Shown: positions 37,318-46,654, numbered from the stretch's first letter. The stretch is DNA of 64,000 nucleotides from UBA2241 sp963777895 (GCA_963777895.1 CAVZSF010000001.1:62001-126000); one strand, 5' to 3'. Numbers and translations are program-made. The notes: generated from the sequence alone by a model not told the origin.

Positions 37318-38682
37318 ATGAGAAGGCACCACCTACGCTCACTATCCTTCGCGATCGTTCTGGCAGTCTGCGCGCTGACGCTCGTGGTGGGGGTGGCATT
37401 CAGCGCTGGACCCAGCAAGGCGGTGGCCAACGGCACATCGTCGCCGTTCGCGAACGTCGACAACGTCATCCTCTTCATCGGCGACGGCATGGGGCCGAAC
37501 CACGTCCAGGTCGGCCGCATGCTGAACGGCGGTAGCCTGAACATCGACGAGCATCCCGTGGGGCGGCGTCGGCACGCTCGACACGACGTCACTCGGACGG
37601 CGTCACCGACTCGGCCGCCGCCGGCACGGCGCTGGCGACCGGGCAGGAGACGTGGAACGACTGGGTCTCGATGGGACCCGGCGACGACGGCCACCGAGAC
37701 CATCTTCGAGACCGCCTTGGAGCGGGCCGAGAGCGTCGGCAAGGCGACCGGACTGATCACCGACCTCGAGCTCTCCGACGCGACGCCGGCGGTCTTCGCC
37801 GCGCACGTGCCCGACCGCGACCTGGGCGAGGAGATCACGCGGCAGATGGCGGCGCACGATATCGAGTTCCTGGCCAGTGGCGGCTGGAGCGAGTCGTCCC
37901 TGCTCTTCGATCCCGCCTATCCGCAGCCCGACGTCACGGTCACGAGCCTGAGCCAGCTCAACCCCTACCTCCAGGCACGACGCCTGGCCGACGAAGATGT
38001 ACGGCATCTTCGGCAAGACCACCCTGGCCTACACCATCGACCGCGAGGAGGAGGGCGTGCTCAAGACGCAGCCGACGCTGCCGCAGCTCACGCAGGCCGC
38101 CATCGGCGTCCTCAACCAGGATCCGGACGGCTTCTTCGTGATGATCGAGGACGGCTCCAACGACTGGGGCGGGCACTCACGCGACGCCGCCTGGGTCGGC
38201 GCCGAGATCCGCGAGCTCGACCAGGCCGTGAAGCTCGCCTACGACTGGGCGAAGGAGAAGGCCGCGGCAGGACAGACGCTGATCATTCTCGAGGCCGACC
38301 ACGAGACCGGCGGGCTGATCGTCGGGCCCGTCGACGAAGTACCCGCTGATCGCCAAGCAGACGGCGAGCACCGAGTGGATGTGGGGTCTCATCAAGGCCG
38401 GCAAGATGACCATCGAGAAGACGCTTGCCACCTACGCCGGGCATCACGCCGACCGCCGCGGAGAAGGCGCTCATCCTGCGAGAACGACGAGATGGGCATC
38501 TCCGACGTGCTGGCGGCGCGCTACCGGCGTGACCTGGGGCTGGAGCGGCACCGATGAGGGCGACCACACGGCCACCGAGGTGCCGGTGATGGCGTGGGGC
38601 CCGGGCCGTCGACGTTCGCCATCGACGGCGACGGACAATGAGGTGTCCGGCCAGGCTGCTGCTGGACGCGGTGAGTCGCTAA
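37318..38682 (+). CDS. Secreted alkaline phosphatase (frameshifted)
   Basis: PhoA-superfamily metalloenzyme of about 450 codons that releases phosphate from organic esters outside the cell. GGGGGAAAGGG precedes the ATG; the signal peptide MRRHHLRSLSFAIVLAVCAL leads to cleavage near FSAGPS. Active-site blocks: NVILFIGDGMGPNHVQVG (metal Asp), GVTDSAAAGTALATGQ (nucleophile serine in DSAA), TGLITDLELSDATPAVFAAH, GFFVMIEDGSNDWGGHSRD, LIILEADHETGG and EGDHTATEVPVMAWGPG (late histidine). Shifts near 37565, 37595, 37680, 37985, 38335, 38450, 38480, 38525 and 38610 break the frame. It ends VSGQ-LLLDAVSR. A GntR-type operator, not a Pho-type box, lies upstream. Confidence 0.83.
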
Positions 38683-38694
38683 GACAAGGGACGC

Positions 38695-38728
38695 GGCGGC
38701 GGGGCTGCCGGACGGCAGCCCCGCCGCC
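38695..38728 (+). terminator. Terminator hairpin after alkaline phosphatase
   Basis: Perfect 15-bp stem GGCGGCGGGGCTGCC/GGCAGCCCCGCCGCC with a GGAC loop, 12 bp after the stop. No T-tract. Confidence 0.7.
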
Positions 38729-38775
38729 GGTCCAGGCTTCGACGCGAGGACGCCAGAGCAGCGAGAGGGGGATGC

Positions 38776-40011
38776 ATGACCATGAGGGAGCATGCGGGCG
38801 AGGACGGCGCGCCGGAGCGCGGCACTCCTCGCCCCACGTCGGCGGACGCGACCCGTCAGCTGAACGACCGGGAGATCGTCGGACTCACGCGTGAGGTCGC
38901 GCGCGGCGGCATCTCCCGCCGCCAGTTCCTCGTGCGGGCCGCGGCCCTCGGCCTGACCACGTCGGCGATCGGCTCCGTCCTGGCCGCCTGCGGCACCGGC
39001 AACGAGCCGGCAGCGCAGGCGACACAGATGGACAAGACAGTGCCGAAGCAGATCATCTTCTACAACTGGACCGACTACCTCGCCCCGGTCACCAAGAAGA
39101 ACTTCCAGAAGGAGACGGGGATCAAGCTCGTCGAGACCTACTTCGACGACAACGAAGCGCTCTACGCGAAGTTGAGTGCCGGAGCCACGGGTTACGACGT
39201 GATGTGCCCGTCCGACTACATGGTGCACGTGCTGATCATGGCCAAGCTCGTGACGCCGCTCGACATGTCGCTGATCCCGAACTTCAAGAACGTCGACCCC
39301 AAGTTCCAGAAGCCGAGCTACGACCCGGAGACCGACGGCAAGAAGTACAGCGTGCCGTACCAGTGGGGCACGACAGGCATCGGCGTGAGGACCGACAAGG
39401 TGCCCGAGACGGTGACGAGCTGGCAGACGATGTGGGACCCGAAGTACAAGGGTCAGATCAACATGGACAACGAGATGAGAGAGACCATCGGGGCCGCGCT
39501 GAAGCTCCTGGGGTACTCGCTCAACTCGCAGTCCGAGGACGAACTCACCAAGGCGGGCGACAAGCTCATCGAGCAGAAGCCGCTGGTCGCCACCTACGAC
39601 GCCAACAACATGAAGCGCGCCATGATCCAGGGTACGCCTCTGGTGCACGCCTGGAACGCCGACGCGCTGCTCGTCATGGACCAGATCGGTCAGGACAAGC
39701 TCGCGTACGTTCTGCCGGACGAGGGCTATACGGTCTGGGTCGATAACCTGGTGATCCCGAAGGGCGGCAACAGCGCGTACGGGGCACACCTGTGGATGGA
39801 CTTCGTCTGCGACGTGAAGAACCAGGCCGACCTGACCGACTGGGTCTGGTACCTGTCGCCGGTCCCGGCCGCCTATGCGCTCATGGACAGCCAGCTCCTG
39901 AAGGACAACTTCCCGACAAAGGAGCAGCTCGCGAGGGGCGAGCTCATGAATGACGTCGGCGAGTTCACCCGGGTGTACTCGGAGACGTGGAGGCGCGTGA
40001 AGTCGGCCTGA
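38776..40011 (+). CDS. PotD-like ABC substrate-binding protein with Tat-type leader
   Basis: 411 residues, uninterrupted. Near residue 50 is SRRQFLVRAAALGLTTSAIG, a twin-arginine type signal, then VLAACG, a lipobox. The mature part is clearly PotD-like: IIFYNWTDYLAPVTKKNFQK, DVMCPSDYMVHVLIMAKLVT, QWGTTGIGVRTDKVPETV, WDPKYKGQINMDNEMRET, DANNMKRAMIQGTPLVHAWN and FTRVYSETWRRVKSA. A long acidic tail precedes the leader; an internal start is possible. Fourth PotD-like receptor in the window and the only one outside the operator-marked units. No permease genes adjoin it. Confidence 0.87.
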   Translation: MTMREHAGEDGAPERGTPRPTSADATRQLNDREIVGLTREVARGGISRRQFLVRAAALGLTTSAIGSVLAACGTGNEPAAQATQMDKTVPKQIIFYNWTDYLAPVTKKNFQKETGIKLVETYFDDNEALYAKLSAGATGYDVMCPSDYMVHVLIMAKLVTPLDMSLIPNFKNVDPKFQKPSYDPETDGKKYSVPYQWGTTGIGVRTDKVPETVTSWQTMWDPKYKGQINMDNEMRETIGAALKLLGYSLNSQSEDELTKAGDKLIEQKPLVATYDANNMKRAMIQGTPLVHAWNADALLVMDQIGQDKLAYVLPDEGYTVWVDNLVIPKGGNSAYGAHLWMDFVCDVKNQADLTDWVWYLSPVPAAYALMDSQLLKDNFPTKEQLARGELMNDVGEFTRVYSETWRRVKSA

Positions 40012-40053
40012 CGCGTGACGCGTCCATCGCGGACCCTCCTGTAAAGTAGGGTG

Positions 40054-41403
40054 ATGGACGCCTCGGACGCGAGCGAAGCGGAGCGCCCGGCCGCAGCGGA
40101 GGGTGGTCAGAGTGGCGCCGGCGACAGAGCCGCCGCCCGCCGCCTCAAGCCCGAGCCGTCGCCGATCCGCGGCTTTGCCCGCGACCTCTTCTCGCGCGAG
40201 CTGCTGCGCTACCTGGGTCCAGGCTTCATCGTCACGATCGGGTTCATCGACCCGGGCAACTGGGCGACCAACATCGCCGGCGGGTCTGAGTTCGGCTACA
40301 AGCTGCTCTGGGTCGTCTCGCTCAGCACCCTGATGCTGATCTTTCTGCAGCACCTCTCGGCCAAGCTGGGCATCGTGACGGGACGCTCTCTGGCGGCCAA
40401 CGTCCGTACTCACCTGCCGCGTCCCGTCGCCTGGATCGCCGGGGTGACCATCGTGCTCGCCTGCATGGCCACCGACCTTGCCGAGTACCTCGGCGCCGCG
40501 CTCGGCTTCTACCTGCTCTTCGGCATCCCGCTGTGGCTCGGCGCGCCTATCACCGTCGGCCTCGTCTTCCTCGCCATCCTCGGCCAGAAGTACCACCAGC
40601 TCGAGCGCATGATCGTCGTCTTCCTCGCCATCATCGCAACCTGCTACATCATCGAGCTCTTCCTCGTCGGTCCCGACTGGGCGGCCGCCACGCCGCGCTG
40701 GGTCGTCCCCGACCTGAGCGGCGCGAGCATCCTCGTCGCGCTCGCCATGCTGGGCGCCATCGTGATGCCGCACAACATCTACGTGCACTCCAACGTCATC
40801 CAGTCGCGCGACTGGGACCTGGCGCCCGATCAGCGTCGCCGCATCATGAATTTCGAGCTGATCGACACCACCATGGCGATGGGCATGGGCTGGCTCGTCA
40901 ACTCGGCGATGATCATCGTGGCCGCAGCGGTCTTCTACACCGCGGGAGTGGATGTCGGCAGCATCGAGCAGGCATCCGAGACGCTCGAGCCCCTGGTGGG
41001 CCCGCTCTCGCGCTTCCTCTTCGGGGTGGCCCTGCTGGTCGCCGGTATCGCCTCGTCGATCACGTCGTCGCTGGCCGAGGCGAACGTCGTCACCGGCTAT
41101 CTGGGCCTGCCCGAGCACGCCCGCAGCCGGGCCTATCGCGTCGGCCTTGTCGTGACGTCGCTCCCGGCGATGATCGTGATCGCCGTCGGCGTCGACTCCT
41201 ACAAGGCACTGATCATCAGCCAGGTGATGCTCAGCATCCAGTTGCCCTTCACCATCATCCCGCTGCTGTGGCTCTCGCGGAGCCGCCGCGTGATGGGCAC
41301 AGACAGGATGGGACCGGTGCAGACGCTTGTCGGAGTCCTGCTGGCGGGCATCATCATTGGATTGAACGTGTTCCTCCTGTATCAGACCATCTGGGGAGGC
41401 TGA
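40054..41403 (+). CDS. Nramp-family divalent metal transporter (MntH-like)
   Basis: 449 residues, intact, 11 or so hydrophobic helices. Metal-binding motifs of the family: TIGFIDPGNWATNIAGGSEF (DPGN in helix 1) and GAIVMPHNIYVHSNVIQSR (MPH in helix 6). It imports Mn2+ or Fe2+ with protons. The ~45-residue N-terminal tail is polar. A UspA gene follows after 3 bp on the same strand, so they are probably an operon. Confidence 0.9.
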   Translation: MDASDASEAERPAAAEGGQSGAGDRAAARRLKPEPSPIRGFARDLFSRELLRYLGPGFIVTIGFIDPGNWATNIAGGSEFGYKLLWVVSLSTLMLIFLQHLSAKLGIVTGRSLAANVRTHLPRPVAWIAGVTIVLACMATDLAEYLGAALGFYLLFGIPLWLGAPITVGLVFLAILGQKYHQLERMIVVFLAIIATCYIIELFLVGPDWAAATPRWVVPDLSGASILVALAMLGAIVMPHNIYVHSNVIQSRDWDLAPDQRRRIMNFELIDTTMAMGMGWLVNSAMIIVAAAVFYTAGVDVGSIEQASETLEPLVGPLSRFLFGVALLVAGIASSITSSLAEANVVTGYLGLPEHARSRAYRVGLVVTSLPAMIVIAVGVDSYKALIISQVMLSIQLPFTIIPLLWLSRSRRVMGTDRMGPVQTLVGVLLAGIIIGLNVFLLYQTIWGG

Positions 41404-41406
41404 GAC

Positions 41407-41820
41407 GTGGGCGTCTACGAGCGCATCCTGGTGCCGATCGAGGGGACGGCGACGGACGCCCCCGTGCTGGAGCACGTCGTCAAGCTTGCAGAGGTGTGCA
41501 AGGCAGAGGTCGTCGTGCTGCGCGTCGCGCACTTCCACACGCGCGACGAGCGCAACTGCGAGGTCGACGACGCCGAGGGCGACGTGGCCCGCGCCGCCGA
41601 AGTGCTGCGCGGGCACGGTTTCGAGGTGCGCACGCTGATCGCCCCGGGCGAGCCCGGCGAGGTGATCGTGACCGAGGCCGAGCGGCAGGGCGCCGACCTG
41701 ATCGCCATGGCGACGCACGGTCACGGCTGGGCGAAGCGCCTCGTGCTGGGCAGCACGGCCGAGCACGTGCGGCACAACACCGACGTGCCGCTGCTGCTGA
41801 TCAGAGGCCACGCGAGCTGA
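41407..41820 (+). CDS. Universal stress protein (UspA family)
   Basis: 137-residue single UspA domain starting at GTG: YERILVPIEGTATDAPVLEH, VVVLRVAHFHTRDE, LIAMATHGHGWAKRLVLGST. The G-x2-G-x9-G-S/T ATP-binding pattern is present in the last segment, so it probably binds ATP. Coupled to the Nramp gene. Confidence 0.88.
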   Translation: MGVYERILVPIEGTATDAPVLEHVVKLAEVCKAEVVVLRVAHFHTRDERNCEVDDAEGDVARAAEVLRGHGFEVRTLIAPGEPGEVIVTEAERQGADLIAMATHGHGWAKRLVLGSTAEHVRHNTDVPLLLIRGHAS

Positions 41821-41870
41821 CGCCGCGCCTCGCGGACTGGCGGGCCGCGTTGGCGGCTGTCTCCGCCCTC

Positions 41871-41924
41871 GCGCCGGCGGCACTGCGCCCGGCGCGTCCC
41901 GCGCCGGCGGCCCTGCGCCCGGCG
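41871..41924 (+). repeat. Two-copy 24-bp direct repeat
   Basis: GCGCCGGCGGCACTGCGCCC(GGCG) at 41871-41894 and a copy at 41901-41924 with one change (A to C), 30-bp period, in the gap between uspA and the cytochrome gene. No function seen. Confidence 0.6.
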
Positions 41925-42007
41925 GGCCGCCGCTACATTCTCAGTCCGCGTCGTAGCCCCGGGGGGTAGCATGAGCTCCGGATGTGAACCTTCGTGGAGG
42001 AGTCGGC

Positions 42008-42967
42008 ATGGCGCGAGGCACGCACTGGTGGTCCCCATGGTGGGCCAAGCTGCTGGTCGTGGCCGGCGTGCTCGTCGTGCTCGGGCTGGCCGGGACGGCG
42101 TTCGCCTCGCAGTTCACCGAGAGCAACAAGTTCTGCGGCACCGACTGCCACGAGATGTGGCCCTATCGGGACACCTGGCAGAAGTCGACGCACGCGGAAG
42201 CCGACTGCGTGCAGTGCCACATCCCGCCGGGCGCCGTGAACTTCGTCGAGACGAAGCTGGCAGCGTCGCGCGAGGTCTGGGTCCACTTCACCGGTCAGGT
42301 GAAGGCGCCGATCAAGGTGACGCGACACATCCCGAACTCGGCCTGCATGAGGTCGGGCTGCCACACGACCGCCGACACGACGAAGACGCTGAAGCTGGGC
42401 GACCCCGCGCCCGTCACGTTCAAGCACGGGAGCGCAGGACACGCAAAGCAGCAGTGCATCGCCTGTCACGCGTCGCTCGTGCACGCTGGCGCTCCGGGCG
42501 TCACCGCACCGCCGGCGAACTCGATGCCGGCCTGCCTCAGCTGTCACACGAACGGCACGAAGGACTGCTCCTACTGCCATCAGGCGCCACATGGCGACCG
42601 CGGCCCCTGCGTTGACTGCCACGGTATGACGAGCTGGTCCGGCGGCAAGGGCGGCGGCCCGCACCCGGGCGGCGCGCTCACCGGAAAACACGGGCAGATC
42701 TCGTGCGAGACCTGCCACACGAAGGGCGTCAACGTGCCGCCTGACGGCTGCATCACCTGCCACGGCGACCAGCACAACGGCCTCACGGACTGCGTACAGT
42801 GCCACACGATCCAGAACTGGACGCCCTCGAAGTTCACGCACCCGCAGGAGGGCGAGCACATCCCGCGCGGCGAGGTGCCGCTCCAGTGCAACGACTGCCA
42901 CCTCAACGGGTTCGGTCAGCCGGCCAGCTGCCCGTGCCACGGCGGGAACCCACCGACGGGCGGCTGA
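42008..42967 (+). CDS. Membrane-anchored multihaem cytochrome c (NapC/NirT type N-terminus)
   Basis: 319 residues; ATG at 42008 has GGAGGAG upstream. One N-terminal transmembrane segment (LLVVAGVLVVLGLAGTAFA) anchors an extracytoplasmic domain. Haem sites: nine CX2CH motifs (CVQCH, CIACH, CLSCH, CSYCH, CVDCH, CETCH, CITCH, CVQCH, CNDCH), plus CGTDCH (CX3CH), CMRSGCH (CX4CH) and a terminal CPCH. The first ~150 residues resemble NapC/NrfH quinol dehydrogenases; the rest is a haem-rich extension. Likely role: moving electrons from membrane quinol to an external acceptor or periplasmic reductase. No reductase gene adjoins. Confidence 0.88.
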   Translation: MARGTHWWSPWWAKLLVVAGVLVVLGLAGTAFASQFTESNKFCGTDCHEMWPYRDTWQKSTHAEADCVQCHIPPGAVNFVETKLAASREVWVHFTGQVKAPIKVTRHIPNSACMRSGCHTTADTTKTLKLGDPAPVTFKHGSAGHAKQQCIACHASLVHAGAPGVTAPPANSMPACLSCHTNGTKDCSYCHQAPHGDRGPCVDCHGMTSWSGGKGGGPHPGGALTGKHGQISCETCHTKGVNVPPDGCITCHGDQHNGLTDCVQCHTIQNWTPSKFTHPQEGEHIPRGEVPLQCNDCHLNGFGQPASCPCHGGNPPTGG

Positions 42968-43015
42968 AGCGGCGCGGCGGGCGGGTGACGCCGTCGGAGG
43001 GCCTCGAGAGCTGCC

Positions 43016-43050
43016 GGCGGGCGGGGGCGGCGGGACGCCGCCCGCCCGCC
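43016..43050 (+). terminator. G+C-rich hairpin between cytochrome and HAD genes
   Basis: Right arm CGCCGCCCGCCCGCC pairs with the left arm GGCGGGCGG(GG)GCGGCG with a two-G bulge, GGA loop. It is followed by TATACT (43052-43057), a likely -10 box for the HAD gene, whose ATG is 9 bp further on. Confidence 0.6.
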
Positions 43051-43066
43051 GTATACTGACCGTCCC

Positions 43067-43753
43067 ATGCAGCGCCTCGCCCTCTTCGACATCGACTGCA
43101 CGCTGATCGACGCGCACGGCGCCGGTGGCCGTGCGATCTTCGCCGCCATCGAGTCGACGTACGGGGTCACCGGCGGCCTCGACGGCTACGCCTTCCACGG
43201 CCGCACCGACCCGGGCATCATCCGCGACCTGGCGGGCCGCTGGGGGGTGCCTTCCGCGGAGCTGGAGGAAGGCGTCGAGGAGTGCCTGCGGCTGTACGTC
43301 GAGCTGCTCGAGGACGAGGTGCGCGAGGGTCACATCGAGGTGCTGCCCGGCGTGCGCGAGCTCGTCACGGCGCTCGCCGCGGACCGCCGCGTGTTGCTCG
43401 GCCTGCTGACCGGGAACGTCGCGGCCGGCGCCGCCGTCAAGCTGGCGCCGACGGGCGTCGCCGGCCTCTTCAAGGTCGCCGCCTACGGCTCCGATTCGGC
43501 GTGGCGGCCGGACCTGCCGGCGGTCGCTGTCCGCCGCGCCGAGACGCTGTCGGGTGTGCGCTTCGCCGGCAAGCAGGTGGCGGTCATCGGCGATACCCCG
43601 TCAGACGTGGCCTGTGGCGAGGCGCTCGGCGTCAAGTCGATCGCCGTGGCGACCGGCATGCACTCGCTGGCCGAGCTGGAGGCGGCCGGCGCCGACTACG
43701 TCTTCCCCGACTTCCGCGACTGGCGCGCCGCCTACGAGGCCATCCTGGCTTAG
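43067..43753 (+). CDS. HAD-superfamily hydrolase (phosphoglycolate phosphatase-like)
   Basis: 228 residues, intact. Motif I LFDIDCTLIDAHG (DxD-type, DID), motif II LLGLLTGN, motif III lysine region and motif IV VAVIGDTPSDVACGEA are present with a helical cap between. It dephosphorylates a small phosphate ester. A TATACT -10 box just upstream suggests a very short or absent leader. Its last 4 bases overlap the end of the convergent DadA-like gene. Confidence 0.86.
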   Translation: MQRLALFDIDCTLIDAHGAGGRAIFAAIESTYGVTGGLDGYAFHGRTDPGIIRDLAGRWGVPSAELEEGVEECLRLYVELLEDEVREGHIEVLPGVRELVTALAADRRVLLGLLTGNVAAGAAVKLAPTGVAGLFKVAAYGSDSAWRPDLPAVAVRRAETLSGVRFAGKQVAVIGDTPSDVACGEALGVKSIAVATGMHSLAELEAAGADYVFPDFRDWRAAYEAILA

Positions 43754-45028
43754 AAGCGATCCGGCCTGAGCAGCGTCAGGTCGACCGACGGGGCCGCGCC
43801 TTCGACGATCTCCGCGACGAGCTGCCCGGTGACCGGCCCTAGCGAGAGTCCCAGCATGCAGTGCCCTGTGGCGAGCACCACGTTGCGGCCGGCGCGGGCT
43901 GCGCCCGATCACGGGCATGCCGTCTGGCGTGACCGGGCGGGGACCGCGCCAGATCTGTCGCACCGGCCCGTCCTGCGGCAGCCCGAGCACGCGTTCGGCG
44001 CCGCGCCGCAGACCTAGCACCCGCTTTGGCCGGATGCGCAGGTCCCAGCCGGAGAACTCGAGCGTGCTGCCCAGGCGGATGTGGTCGCCGAGCGTCGTGA
44101 CCACGACGTGCGGCTCGACGATACACAGGGGGATGTCGGGCAGCCCCTCCGGCCGGTCGACGTCCACGCTGTAGCCCTTGGCCGGCTCGATGGGAAGCCG
44201 CAGGCCGAGCTGAGCGGCGAGAGCCGGCGACCAGGCGCCGGCGGCCAGCACGACCTGGCCGGCGTCGAAGACGCCCGCCGTCGTGCGCACCCGGCGCACC
44301 TCGTCGCCGGCCAGGTCGAACCCGTAGGCCTCGGCGCCGGTCACGACGGTGGCGCCGGCCGTGACCGCCTCAGCGATGGTCGCGCGCGTGAACGCGGCGG
44401 GGTCCATCGCGCCGTCGTCGAGGCTCATCGTCGCGCCGGCTACGCTCCCCCGCCGCACCGCCGGCGCCATCTCGTGGACCTGGTCGACGTCGACGACGTC
44501 CATCCGCACGCCCAGCCCCGCCAGCGTCTCCGCCTCGGCGATCCCGTCATCGAGGCCCCGCCGCGTCTCATAGAGCCAGAGCCAGCCGGCGCGCTGATAG
44601 AGCCAGTCGTCGCCCTTCGGCGTCCCGTCGTTCGCCTGACGCGCCCGTTCGTCGTGGAGCTCAGCGCTGCGCAGGCTGAGCTCCCGAAGCACGGGCGCCG
44701 CCCGGTCGGCGACCTCCCGCCTGCTGGCCTTCCTGAAGGCCAGGAGCCAGCGCAGCAGGGCCAGGCTCATCCGCGGCTTGAAGTAGACGGGGCTGGTCGG
44801 GTCGAGCAGCCACTTGAAGCCTTCGCCGAGGGCGGATGGGTTGGCGAGCGGCTCCACCTCGCTCGGCACGACCAGGCCGCAGTTGGCGAAGACGGCGCTC
44901 TCCGGCGGACAGACCTCCGGCTCGCGCTCCAGCAGCGTCACCGCGGCGCCGCGCAGCGCCAGCTCTCGCGCCACGCACGCTCCGATCACGCCTCCGCCGA
45001 TCACCACGATGCCGTCGCGTTCGCCCAT
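43750..45028 (-). CDS. FAD-dependent D-amino acid dehydrogenase-like oxidoreductase (frameshifted)
   Basis: DadA/GlpO-fold enzyme of about 425 residues that oxidatively deaminates amino acids. It begins MGERDGIVVIGGGVIGACVA (FAD Rossmann motif) and ELALRGAAVTLLEREPEVCP. Mid-protein: VEPLANPSALGEGFKWLLDP and LPIEPAKGYSVDVDRPEG. The end is IWRGPRPVTPDGMPVIG, then after one extra base near 43905 RAGRNVVLATGHCMLGLSLG and GQLVAEIVEGAAPSVDLTLL. Electrons probably go to quinones. It is separate from the operator-marked region but is another amino-acid catabolic gene. Confidence 0.85.
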
Positions 45029-45193
45029 GCGGCCCTCCGCCTTCGCCTGGCCGCCATGCTACTTGAACCGACGGCAGCCGGTCTGGTCGGCCCTTCTTCT
45101 GGGGGCAGGCCGTCCTCAGTCGAGACGGGATGCGCAGAGGCGAGGCGCCCGATCGTCCGGGGCGCCTCGCCTCCCCATGCTCGCGACCATCAC

Positions 45194-45676
45194 CTATTTG
45201 GGCGCGATGACTCCGTCGATCTTGTAGATCACACCGTTTCCCGAGGTTATGGGGCCGCCGACGACCTTGAAGCCCCTCACATACAGCGAGCCATCGCTGC
45301 CGGTATAGGTGGTAATGCTGTTGTCGGCCAGCATGGCGTCGTTCTTGGTCCCCTTCGCCATCTCGTCCTTCGTCAGTTGGGCGCCCTCGATGGTGCTCGC
45401 CTTCACCTGGTCCGCGTCGAGGGTGACTTCCGACTGGGACACCGCGTCATTGGTCGGGGCGAAGACCGTGTACGGCCCCGTGCCGTCGAGGCCCGCTCCT
45501 TGCATGGCCTGAGCGAACTGCGACAGTTGATCGTCACCCTGAGCGGCGGCGATCACATCGCTCTTTGATGAGGACGCGGAAGCAGTGTCGTTGCTGCCGC
45601 ATGCCGCGAACACCCCGGTCGCCAGCAGCATCACGAGCGCCACCGCCGCGATCAGCAATCCGTGGGACTTCTTCAT
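45194..45676 (-). CDS. FAS1 (fasciclin) domain lipoprotein
   Basis: 160 residues; ATG at 45676 with AAGGAG upstream. Signal MKKSHGLLIAAVALVMLLAT runs to a lipobox at VFAACG. The single FAS1 domain has TVFAPTNDAV in the first conserved box and GNGVIYKIDGVIAP in the second. FAS1 lipoproteins mediate adhesion or cell-envelope contacts. A 7-4-7 direct repeat resembling a Pho box lies about 70 bp upstream, suggesting phosphate control. Confidence 0.85.
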   Translation of the reverse strand: MKKSHGLLIAAVALVMLLATGVFAACGSNDTASASSSKSDVIAAAQGDDQLSQFAQAMQGAGLDGTGPYTVFAPTNDAVSQSEVTLDADQVKASTIEGAQLTKDEMAKGTKNDAMLADNSITTYTGSDGSLYVRGFKVVGGPITSGNGVIYKIDGVIAPK

Positions 45677-45743
45677 ACCTTGCTCCTTCGACTTCGCTAG
45701 GGACTCAAACACGTTCGCACCGCAGCGGATCGTGCCCCCCGGT

Positions 45744-45761
45744 GGTTAGGAGGCGGTTAGG
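45744..45761 (-). promoter_or_regulatory. Pho-box-like direct repeat upstream of the FAS1 gene
   Basis: On the minus strand CCTAACC-GCCT-CCTAACC: two identical heptamers with a 4-bp spacer (11-bp period), the layout bound by OmpR/PhoB-type regulators. Position fits control of the gene starting at 45676. Confidence 0.55.
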
Positions 45762-45865
45762 AGCGGATGAGGAGATGAGAAAGTTGGACGGATCTCCCTC
45801 GGTGCCCTCCGCATCCCGGACGCTCTCGCGAGCGTGCGGCGAGTCTCGTCTGGTCGAAGCGCATC

Positions 45866-45883
45866 CCTAACCTCCCCCTAATG
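45866..45883 (+). promoter_or_regulatory. Pho-box-like direct repeat upstream of the biotin-ligase-like gene
   Basis: CCTAACC-TCCC-CCTAATG: the same heptamer, spacing and period as at 45744-45761, on the opposite strand, facing the gene at 45929. Confidence 0.55.
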
Positions 45884-45928
45884 CAGAGCGGGAACGTAGG
45901 CGCCATGGATACAGACGAAAGGAATCAG

Positions 45929-46654
45929 ATGAGTCAGTCACAGTCGGTCCGGCTTGTACCGATGCCTCTGGCGAGGCCGGCGCGAGCGGTCGTGACGTAC
46001 CTGCCCGAGATCGAAGCGCTGATGCGCGAGGTCAAGCGACTCGCGCAGGCTGGTGCCGAAGACGGCACCATCGTGTTGCGCGAGAGCCGAACGCTCGAGC
46101 ATGGGGGCCGGAGGAAGCGCGTCAAGGTCCCCGCCGGAGCCATCCTGCTGTTCGCGGCGGTCATGCGACCGTCCCGGCCGCAGCCTGATCTGCCCACACT
46201 TGTCACGACGGCGACGACAGCGGTCGCCGCCGCCATCGAGGACGGCTCGTCGACCCTGGTGACGGCCGCGCGGGGTCACCTGTTCGTCGCGGGACGCAGG
46301 GTCGGCCGGGTCCTGGTGGACGACACCGAGGGGCCTGACAAGACGCGACGCCTGATCGTCGGCGTCGGAGTCAGCGTCGCGGTCGAGCCGCTTGATCTTC
46401 CCGCGGAGGTCGGCGAGCGAGCGACATCTCTCGCGGCCGCAACGGGAGGGCGCGTGCACAGGGGCGACCTGCTGGCGCGCGTGCTCGTGAACCTGCAGCG
46501 AGACGTCTCAGGGACACGTGAAACAGGATCTCAGTCGATCGCTTCACGCAACCGTAACAACGGACGACGAGGATACTCCTGCGATGATTCTCCCGAGCAA
46601 GAGAAGACGGCGACATCTGCGAAAGGCGTATCTGGACGGCGGCGGACGAGATGA
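45929..46654 (+). CDS. Degenerate biotin-protein-ligase-like protein
   Basis: About 241 residues; ATG at 45929 is preferred (AAAGGAA 5 nt upstream). Spacing and partial motifs recall the BirA catalytic domain: AEDGTIVLRESRTLEHGG, PAGAILLFAAVMRPSRPQPD, LFVAGRRVGRVLVDDTEGPD, LIVGVGVSVAVEPLDLPAEV, then ERATSLAAATGGRVHRGDLL and VLVNLQRD. But the GRGRxGR nucleotide loop is replaced by LEHGGRRKR, and the KWPND motif with the catalytic lysine reads VTAARGH. Ligase activity is unlikely; a binding or regulatory role is possible. The last ~45 residues are basic and may be out of frame. Preceded by a Pho-box-like repeat, it lies upstream of phoB. Confidence 0.55.
   Translation: MSQSQSVRLVPMPLARPARAVVTYLPEIEALMREVKRLAQAGAEDGTIVLRESRTLEHGGRRKRVKVPAGAILLFAAVMRPSRPQPDLPTLVTTATTAVAAAIEDGSSTLVTAARGHLFVAGRRVGRVLVDDTEGPDKTRRLIVGVGVSVAVEPLDLPAEVGERATSLAAATGGRVHRGDLLARVLVNLQRDVSGTRETGSQSIASRNRNNGRRGYSCDDSPEQEKTATSAKGVSGRRRTR

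Noticed and set aside
38521..41883. Very long open frame on the minus strand (about 1120 codons)
   Set aside because: Antisense to intact PotD-like, Nramp and UspA genes; composition (His, Asp, Gln, Arg rich) is typical of a G+C-rich shadow frame.
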